Shown in pieces: positions 14,280 to 19,618 of a DNA stretch of 19,618 nt (positions are counted from its first letter, which is position 1; every line of letters starts with the position of its first letter). The position numbers and the translations under genes were made by a program. Below the pieces are notes generated by a model. The model was not told where the DNA came from and did not search any database. It saw nothing but the letters and a program-made list of their open reading frames with translations. Source of the DNA: Marinosulfonomonas sp. PRT-SC04 (GTDB taxonomy: Bacteria > Pseudomonadota > Alphaproteobacteria > Rhodobacterales > Rhodobacteraceae); the NCBI GenBank assembly GCA_001321835.1, contig JPUR01000257.1:1-19618 (forward strand). Reading direction: 5' to 3'.

Positions 14280-14660
14280 ATGGCAAGTTCTAAGAAAAAG
14301 TGGGTGGCCTTTAAGGGCAACGTTACCATTCCAGCCAAAATGGCCGGCGAAGACAAGGATGTGCGAATTCAGGTGGGGAATCCTGTTCAGGTTCCTGCAT
14401 TTTATGCAGACAGTGTTGTTCAGGATGGCATTGCGGATTTTTGTGATGCGCCAAAGAAAAAAACTGCCGCGAAGAAGTCGAACGAGCTGACCGATGAAGA
14501 AAAAACTGCTGCCGCTAAGGCATCACAGATTGCGGCAGCTGAAGCGGCGGTCACAGATGCGCAGGCGGCACTGGATGCCTTAGGACTAGGAAAACCAGCA
14601 GGGACAGAGATTGCCGAACTGGAAGCAGCACAAGACGCCTTGGCGTCGCTGCAAGACTAA
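14280..14660 (+). CDS. Probable lambda FI-like packaging/head protein
   Basis: This 126-aa protein, with TAGGAGA upstream of its ATG, occupies the place of lambda gpFI, an aid to terminase docking. The N-terminal half is beta-rich with QVGNPVQVPAFYADSVVQDG (31-50), like the short domain that ends gpFI. A Lys-rich hinge (KKKTAAKKS, about 59-67) and an Ala-rich coiled-coil-like C-terminus (AAEAAVTDAQAALDALG) follow. The order domain-then-coil is reversed from lambda gpFI. I am confident it is a gene, less so of the FI role. Confidence 0.6.
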   Translation: MASSKKKWVAFKGNVTIPAKMAGEDKDVRIQVGNPVQVPAFYADSVVQDGIADFCDAPKKKTAAKKSNELTDEEKTAAAKASQIAAAEAAVTDAQAALDALGLGKPAGTEIAELEAAQDALASLQD

Positions 14661-15028
14661 TGGACAGCGCCCTGCGCGAAGAACTGATGGAAGCGGTGGA
14701 TGATGTTTGGGCGGAAACGCTTAGGCATCTTCCGCTGTCTTCAGGTCAGCAAGACCAGACGCGCGAAAAGGTCGACTTCACTGCGGTTGTTCGGACGGGT
14801 GATCGTGAAACTGAGCGGATGAACTTTGGTCGCGGCAATAATGCGCGCTCAGGCATCATGGCCGCTGGCGGTTATCTGCGCATCGACCGCTCAGCTTATC
14901 CAGATATCGAAGTGCGAAAGGGTGACAAGTTCGTAGCGCTCACGCGCGCTGGGGAACCGGCGTTTGAGGTTCTATCGGTCGATGATCGTTCACACCTTCG
15001 GCTTATATGTGAATTGGGGGATGCCTGA
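14660..15028 (+). CDS. Head-tail connector, lambda FII-like
   Basis: The start overlaps the previous TAA (TAATG), and the TGA overlaps the next ATG (TGATG). The 122-aa product matches lambda gpFII (117 aa) in size and place. The C-terminal half has the family's beta-strand run: YLRIDRSAYPDIEVRKGDKF (74-93), then PAFEVLSVDDRSHLRLICEL. FII completes the connector and provides the surface to which tails bind. Motif similarity is moderate, and synteny carries much of the call. Confidence 0.65.
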   Translation: MDSALREELMEAVDDVWAETLRHLPLSSGQQDQTREKVDFTAVVRTGDRETERMNFGRGNNARSGIMAAGGYLRIDRSAYPDIEVRKGDKFVALTRAGEPAFEVLSVDDRSHLRLICELGDA

Positions 15029-15801
15029 TGTCATTGATGATGATGGCTTTGCGGATTGCGGCGGTGGAAGCCCTGAAGGTTGGTGGTACACTTGTTGGCA
15101 CAAACGTGTTGGACAGCCAGATTTCAGCCATCGACCAGACTGTGGATGGTGCCCTAACGACGGATCAGCAGCGCCCATTCATTGCGGTTTATTCTGACAA
15201 CAGCAAAGCCGACGATTTGACCAACACCGGTTTGCGGGCCAATGGGCGGGTGGAGCTGACGTTTAATTGTGGTGTTGCGCTGACGATGGGGCAGACGAAT
15301 AAGGAAACTGGTGAAACGGAAATTATCGAAGGTTTCCCGTCAACAGACGCACAGTTTGAAGCTATCCTTGATGTGGTTGGTTGTCAGATTTGTCGTGTGT
15401 TGAGCGATGTGAACAACCCGTGGGCGCAGGTTTTTGGCAGCTTCTGCACGGTGGTTTCCAAATCTGAAGTTCGCTCCAGCAGCACTGCTGAAAGCGTGCG
15501 ATTTGCTTGTGGTCAACTCAAGCTGACGGTTGACGCATATGCTGATCCACCGTTTGGACAGGTTTTTGCGCAAGATAGTCACTGGCCGAGTTTTCTGGCG
15601 CTGATGGACCAACATGACGTGAAACAGCTCGGCCTTTTCCAGCTGATGTTGGGGCAACCAACCGTCACGGAATATCCTGACTTTGGAGCATTGACGGGTA
15701 TGACTTCGCGTGATGCTGCATCAATGAACTTGTATACATTTGGTGGTGCGCCTGTGGATGTCAGTATTGTCGTGCCGACTTCTCAAGTGGAGCGCAGCTG
15801 A
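15028..15801 (+). CDS. Unidentified structural protein between connector and baseplate genes
   Basis: This 257-aa protein begins by TGATG overlap and ends by TGATG overlap with gpV, so it belongs to the coupled structural set. Segments include ALRIAAVEALKVGGTLVGTN near the start, RPFIAVYSDNSKADD (about 50-64), and NGRVELTFNCGVALTMGQ. The beta-rich middle followed by helices resembles tail-terminator/completion proteins, such as lambda U-like or Mu-type proteins. At 257 aa it is longer than those, and I cannot name the family. Confidence 0.7.
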   Translation: MSLMMMALRIAAVEALKVGGTLVGTNVLDSQISAIDQTVDGALTTDQQRPFIAVYSDNSKADDLTNTGLRANGRVELTFNCGVALTMGQTNKETGETEIIEGFPSTDAQFEAILDVVGCQICRVLSDVNNPWAQVFGSFCTVVSKSEVRSSSTAESVRFACGQLKLTVDAYADPPFGQVFAQDSHWPSFLALMDQHDVKQLGLFQLMLGQPTVTEYPDFGALTGMTSRDAASMNLYTFGGAPVDVSIVVPTSQVERS

Positions 15802-16271
15802 TGGGTTTGGCCGAGCAAATGGACAATATGCGCCGTCGGTTGTCAGAACTGGAGCGACGTGTTGGCTCGCAGGCGCGCACGGGTGTGGTTGTTGAGGTTG
15901 ATGCCGCTAAAGGGCTTGCCCGCGTGCGGCTGACGGATGGCGATACGCCAATGCTGACGGGCTGGATACCATGGGTTGAGCAGGCTGCGGGTGCGAACAA
16001 GACGCACAACCCGCCTTCAGTTGGGCAGCAAGTGGAAATTACATCTGAAAGTGGTGATTTGCATGATGCCAGTATTCAGGGAAGCCTGAATTCGACCGCC
16101 AATGGCAGACCATCAGGTGCTGGTGATGAATTCGTTCTGCTGTCTGTTGGGGCTGCGCGTGTCACAGTGAGTGGTGGTGGAGCCGTGATGAAGTTTGAAG
16201 TTGGCGCAAGTAGTATTGTGATGACGGCTGCGGGTATCGCACTTGTTTCACCCAAAATTGATCTGAATTAG
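15801..16271 (+). CDS. Baseplate spike protein, P2 gpV family
   Basis: This is the central spike that pierces the outer membrane when the tail contracts. The 156-aa product has a short N-terminal coil (MDNMRRRLSELERRVG, 7-22). An OB-fold, RTGVVVEVDAAKGLARVRLT, comes next, then a segment with TGWIPWVEQAAGANKTHNPP. A beta-helix-like end with GAGDEFVLLSVGAARVTVSG completes it. P2 gpV is 211 aa. The next gene encodes a PAAR tip, which caps such spikes. Start and stop are coupled to neighbours (TGATG; TAGTG). Confidence 0.88.
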   Translation: MGLAEQMDNMRRRLSELERRVGSQARTGVVVEVDAAKGLARVRLTDGDTPMLTGWIPWVEQAAGANKTHNPPSVGQQVEITSESGDLHDASIQGSLNSTANGRPSGAGDEFVLLSVGAARVTVSGGGAVMKFEVGASSIVMTAAGIALVSPKIDLN

Positions 16272-16564
16272 TGCCTAGCGTAACTCGAAAAGGCGATGCT
16301 TGCACCGGACATGGTTGCTGGCCTCCACGTGGCAGCACGGGCGGTAGCGGTAATGTGTTTGCGAATGGGATTGCAGTGCATCGTCAAGGTGATGGTTGGG
16401 CACCGCATACCTGTCCATCGATACCTGAAACTCATGCTGGAACCCTGGCCGCAGGATCTGGAACGGTTTTTGTCAACGGTAAGCAAATAGGTCGCATTGG
16501 TGACCCTGTTGATTGCGGCTCCAGTGTTTCAAGTGGCTCCGGTGATGTGTTCGCTGGTGGCTGA
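16271..16564 (+). CDS. PAAR-domain spike tip protein
   Basis: PAAR proteins form a metal-bound cone that sharpens the spike. This 97-aa protein shows the repeats of the family: MPSVTRKGDACTGHG, GSGNVFANGIAVHRQGD, HTCPSIPETH, GSGTVFVNGKQIGRIGDPVD and CGSSVSSGSGDVFAGG. Metal-ligand candidates are H14, H37, the His and Cys of HTC (46-48), and H55. The GTG start overlaps the gpV stop (TAGTG). Being a separate gene next to gpV, it would bind to its tip. Confidence 0.92.
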   Translation: MPSVTRKGDACTGHGCWPPRGSTGGSGNVFANGIAVHRQGDGWAPHTCPSIPETHAGTLAAGSGTVFVNGKQIGRIGDPVDCGSSVSSGSGDVFAGG

Positions 16565-16587
16565 ATTTCATCCAAAAAGGAAAAACT

Positions 16588-16818
16588 ATGTCTGATAAAT
16601 CGAAAGACTATGAAGTCACAGAGACGCGCTTCATCGGAGGACTGCACCGTGCTGTTGGTGATCTTGTTTCGATGACTGAAAAAGCAGCAAAATACTACCT
16701 GCCGCCCTACGGCACAGGCTTAAAGGTTCCCGGTGCTCGCAAGGTAAAAGTTGGTGGGTTGGATGATCCAAATGTTAAAAACCCCACCCAACATGCTACT
16801 GGAAAGCCGGGCAAGTAA
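16588..16818 (+). CDS. Small unidentified protein in the baseplate operon
   Basis: This 76-aa protein with AAAAAGGA upstream of the ATG ends in TAA immediately followed by the next ATG. It contains ETRFIGGLHRAVGDLVSMTE (12-31), then AAKYYLPPYGTGL, and a basic, probably disordered tail. The Gly-Asp-x-Val-x-x-Thr-Glu piece resembles a short strand domain found in several phage structural proteins. No role can be given beyond association with the baseplate genes. Confidence 0.65.
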   Translation: MSDKSKDYEVTETRFIGGLHRAVGDLVSMTEKAAKYYLPPYGTGLKVPGARKVKVGGLDDPNVKNPTQHATGKPGK

Positions 16819-17208
16819 ATGGATCTGAACCACCATACGGGGGCAGCGGTTGATGGCTGGGCGCATGTTGTCCAAAGCATTGAAACCATTCTGGTGACAC
16901 GTTTGAACACGCGCGTGTTCATGCGCCAGTTTGGATCCGATGTCCCTGTGATGGTGGACATGCCTATGAACGATGCCAACATCATGGCGCTTTATGTGTC
17001 GGTTGCAGAAGCAATTGAGCGTTGGGAGCCACGGTTTGAGCTGACGAATGTTACCCTTTCTGCAGGTGCTGATGGGGTCATGGCGTTGCAGCTGTCGGGC
17101 AATCATTTGCCGAATGCCCATTTGGGTGATGACACGGTTGTCAGTGATGAAACGCAGGTCATTCGGGTTCAAGCCACCAGAATAGATAATTGGAGGCTTG
17201 CCGCATGA
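16819..17208 (+). CDS. Baseplate wedge protein gp25/gpW family
   Basis: This is a sheath-start and wedge protein (P2 gpW, T4 gp25). The 129-aa length is typical (P2 gpW 115). Family features are an N-terminal VQSIETILVTRLNTRVFMRQ (18-37), FGSDVPVMVDMPMND, and YVSVAEAIERWEPRFELTNV (64-83). A strand-rich end follows. It is followed by gpJ and gpI, the P2 order. The ATG follows the previous TAA directly, and the stop overlaps the gpJ ATG. Confidence 0.9.
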   Translation: MDLNHHTGAAVDGWAHVVQSIETILVTRLNTRVFMRQFGSDVPVMVDMPMNDANIMALYVSVAEAIERWEPRFELTNVTLSAGADGVMALQLSGNHLPNAHLGDDTVVSDETQVIRVQATRIDNWRLAA

Positions 17209-18161
17209 GCCGTTTTGCAGCCCTTGATCTTGCCGCGTTACCGCCGCCGACTTCGGTGGCGGTTTTGGATTTTGATGCCATTTTAGAAGCGCGCCTTCAG
17301 GAGTTGGAGGCGCAGCTTTCGGAAGTATTTGATCCACCAAAAGTGATCGAAGTTATGGCGCTGGCTCGTAATATTGCCGCCAGCCCAATGCGCTATTTGA
17401 ATGAGGCTGCCGCAGCGCGTGAGTTATATTTGACCAACCAAATTAACGAGGCAATCCGGTCAGTATTTCTGTCTACGGCACGCGCAACAGACCTTGACCA
17501 GATTGGTGCAAACCGAGGGGCTGTGCGTAAAATCTTGGATGATGCAAACCCTAATGATGTTATCATGGAGAGTGATGAAACCTTTCGCGCCCGCATTCAG
17601 CTGGTCATGGAATCCTATTCTCCGCACGGTACAGAGGGCTCATATGTCTATTGGGCCTTAGATGCTGATGACAGGGTTGTGGATGTGGTTGTTTATGGGC
17701 CGAACCACGGCTTGGAGCCTGCTATCCCTCCGGCAGAACCAAAGATGGTTGTGCTGTCGTCTGAAGGGGATGGCACTGCTGATGTGGCGCTGCTGGAGGC
17801 CGTCTTCGCCAATTGTATGGCAGACAAACGTCGCCCGGTCGCTGACAAGCTGACGGTTATTTCTGCGACGCCTGTGCCTTATGAAATTGAAGCGGTACTT
17901 CATGTCGTGTCGCCCACTGCAGCTGGGGCTGTGTTGGCGGCTGCGCAGATCACGGCTGATGCCTTTGTGCGAAACCGCTTGCGGATCGGTCGCAAGCTAT
18001 ACCGAACATCGCTGGCAGCAGCTTTAAACGTCGAAGGCGTGGTGGATGTGGTCATTATGAAGCCCGCTGCTGATTTGGATATTGGGCCGTTCGAGGCACC
18101 GTATTGTACAGCAATAAATCTGACAGCCGTCGCTGTGTCCGGTGGGTGGCGTGATGTTTGA
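17205..18161 (+). CDS. Baseplate wedge protein gpJ family
   Basis: This is a wedge component that joins the spike to the fibres and sheath. I chose the ATG at 17205 (ATGA overlap) with GGAGG nine bases upstream, not the TTG at 17190. The 318-aa size is close to P2 gpJ (302). Visible are FDAILEARLQELEAQLSEVF (27-46), LNEAAAARELYLTNQINEAI (65-84), FLSTARATDLDQIGANRGAV and GTEGSYVYWALDADDRVVDV. These are hallmarks of the family, including the GSxxxYxxWA element. Confidence 0.92.
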   Translation: MSRFAALDLAALPPPTSVAVLDFDAILEARLQELEAQLSEVFDPPKVIEVMALARNIAASPMRYLNEAAAARELYLTNQINEAIRSVFLSTARATDLDQIGANRGAVRKILDDANPNDVIMESDETFRARIQLVMESYSPHGTEGSYVYWALDADDRVVDVVVYGPNHGLEPAIPPAEPKMVVLSSEGDGTADVALLEAVFANCMADKRRPVADKLTVISATPVPYEIEAVLHVVSPTAAGAVLAAAQITADAFVRNRLRIGRKLYRTSLAAALNVEGVVDVVIMKPAADLDIGPFEAPYCTAINLTAVAVSGGWRDV

Positions 18162-18795
18162 TCAAACTCAAACTTTACTGCCAAAAACGGCCACCGATTT
18201 GGCCCGCGCATTGGACCTCTTAGAGGAGCGGCTATTCTTGCTGCCCACCGAGATGATAACCAAGGATCCCCTTAAGGTATCGCTTGAATTGTTAGATCAC
18301 CTTGCGTGGGAAAATTCCGTTGATGGTTGGGACACCGACTGGCCTGAACAAGTAAAACGAAACATCGTAGCAGTCAGTGCAGAGTTGCACCGATATAAGG
18401 GATCGCCTTACGCCATCCGGTTGGCGCTTCTGGCTTTCGGTGTCGAGGTCGAACTGGTTGAATGGTGGGAGGACGATGGCTCTGGAATTCCCGGCACTTT
18501 CCTTGCACGGGCCTTTGTGACGGATCCGCTTGATGGTTCGGAAGAATTATCGGTAACCGCGCCCGTAGTGGATGCCATGAAAGCGATGTTGAACGGTGTT
18601 TCGCCTGTATCGCGCGGTTGGGAACTTCAATTGGGGGCGCAAGTATACGCAGCCGTTTATATCGGTGTCTTTGCGCAGATCCATATTACCGCTGAGGCGC
18701 GTTACTTGGTCGATCCACCGCCTGAGCTCAGTGTTTTCATTCCCAATGGGGTCTTGGCGCACACTCAAATTAAAGCAACAGCGATAACTGTGTAA
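18154..18795 (+). CDS. Tail protein gpI family
   Basis: gpI links the wedge to the fibre. The ATG at 18154 lies inside the end of gpJ and gives 213 aa (P2 gpI 176). The longer GTG start at 18142 is less likely. Family features are LLPKTATDLARALDLLEERL (8-27), LLDHLAWENSVDGWDTDWPE (46-65), and VSAELHRYKGSPYAIRLALL (73-92). The last fits the KGTxxAIR element. The C-terminal part is beta-rich. An AAGGAG at its end serves the next gene. Confidence 0.88.
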   Translation: MFDQTQTLLPKTATDLARALDLLEERLFLLPTEMITKDPLKVSLELLDHLAWENSVDGWDTDWPEQVKRNIVAVSAELHRYKGSPYAIRLALLAFGVEVELVEWWEDDGSGIPGTFLARAFVTDPLDGSEELSVTAPVVDAMKAMLNGVSPVSRGWELQLGAQVYAAVYIGVFAQIHITAEARYLVDPPPELSVFIPNGVLAHTQIKATAITV

Positions 18796-18804
18796 GGAGC
18801 GGAT

Positions 18805-19618
18805 ATGTCGTCATACGCAATATTGACAAATACGGGGCGAAACAAAGAGGCTGGCGCACTTGCCGGTGGATCTCCGTTGGTCATTACTCAAATCGCTTGG
18901 GGGGATGGTGATCGTTCGCCTTCGGGCGGTGAGGCTACCCTTTTGAATGAGGTTGGTCGCAAAGATGTACAGGGTACGGGTGTCGTATCAGAAGGATCGA
19001 ATGCGGCATATTTTGACATTTTGCTGGATGCGGAGGAGGGGCCGTATGTCATTCGTGAGGCTGGCTTGTTCGATGCTGTTGGCGATCTAATTGCAGTTGC
19101 AAAATATGATCCTCCCGTGAACAAGCCGCAGGATACGGTGTCGGTTTTGCTGCGTATCGTTGTGGTTTTCTCGGACTTGGAAAATCTGGTATTACAGGTG
19201 AGTTCGGTAAATACATTCGTTGCCGCAGAGCGCCAAATCAATACTGGTGTTGGGTTGATTGGCGGTGGTGATCTATCAAATGACCGCACAGTTTCCGCCG
19301 ATATTGCCACCCAATCCGAAGCGTTGGCGGGAACCATCAACGACAAACTGGTAACGCCATTACGGCTGGCACAGGCCATCGTTGCGGCAAGCACAAACTA
19401 CAGCACACAGGCCGACATTGATGCCGCGATTGCAGCACTGCTCGATGGTGCTCCTGGGGCGCTTGATACGCTGAATGAACTGGCCACGGCACTTGGCGAT
19501 AGTGATGATGCAATGGCCGCGATCATCACCCAGCTTGGCCTTAAACTGGATGCGACCACGTATACGGCCGCAGATGTTTTGGCCAAGATCAAAGACGCGA
19601 ATGCTGAGATGCGCTCAC
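18805..19618 (+). CDS. Tail fibre protein, N-terminal part (3' truncated by window)
   Basis: The ATG at 18805 follows AAGGAG (18794-18799) by five bases; the frame is open to the window end, giving 271 residues. The N-terminal 150 residues fit the tail-collar fibre domain (DUF3751-like): MSSYAILTNTGRNKEAGA, ITQIAWGDGD, and GPYVIREAGLFDAVGDLIAV. Then comes INTGVGLIGGGDLSNDRTVS, a known fibre shaft element. LVTPLRLAQAI and the fibre repeat LLDGAPGALDTLNELATALG follow. The host-binding C-terminus is outside. It is the P2 gpH equivalent by position. Confidence 0.9.
   Translation, partial: MSSYAILTNTGRNKEAGALAGGSPLVITQIAWGDGDRSPSGGEATLLNEVGRKDVQGTGVVSEGSNAAYFDILLDAEEGPYVIREAGLFDAVGDLIAVAKYDPPVNKPQDTVSVLLRIVVVFSDLENLVLQVSSVNTFVAAERQINTGVGLIGGGDLSNDRTVSADIATQSEALAGTINDKLVTPLRLAQAIVAASTNYSTQADIDAAIAALLDGAPGALDTLNELATALGDSDDAMAAIITQLGLKLDATTYTAADVLAKIKDANAEMRS

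Overview
The window is a 19.6 kb internal piece of a prophage or temperate phage with a myovirus-like plan. A lambda-type head module is joined to a P2-type contractile-tail baseplate module. Moderate GC, frequent ATGA/TGATG overlaps, the replication-gene style and the degenerate intergenic sequence suggest an alphaproteobacterial host, probably a marine Rhodobacterales. That assignment is inference from style; no host marker gene is present. Integrase, repressor, sheath, tube and lysis genes are not in the window.

Region by region: (1) 1-3479, early genes on the plus strand: the tail of an unidentified gene, a beta-class DNA methyltransferase with altered catalytic motifs, two small Cys-rich proteins, a DUF1376-like replication protein, a 222-bp non-coding stretch that looks like a replication origin or control region, an unidentified protein, and a NusG-like protein with a KOW domain. 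(2) 3480-6461, an accessory island. Two genes run on the minus strand, opposite to all others: a 342-aa protein with a HEPN-like C-terminus (Rx5H motif), followed by a 390-aa protein with a PD-(D/E)XK-type nuclease signature. Non-coding stretches flank them, and a GNRA-loop terminator closes the right side. This pair is the best candidate for an undescribed system, probably anti-phage defence carried by the prophage. (3) 6462-14168, packaging and head: a gpZ-like tail protein placed unusually before the terminase, small and large terminase, portal, gpW-like joiner, ClpP-like protease with a nested in-frame scaffold start, decoration protein and major capsid protein, followed by a terminator. 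(4) 14280-19618, head completion and baseplate: FI-like, FII-like, an unidentified protein, gpV, PAAR tip, a small unidentified protein, gp25/gpW, gpJ, gpI and the N-terminal part of a tail fibre that runs off the window.

The parts fit one programme. The replication genes and the origin-like region come first. The NusG-like protein may let RNA polymerase pass the terminator before the late genes, and the late genes then run as one tightly coupled plus-strand unit. The minus-strand pair interrupts the junction between early and late modules, a common site for cargo (moron) genes.
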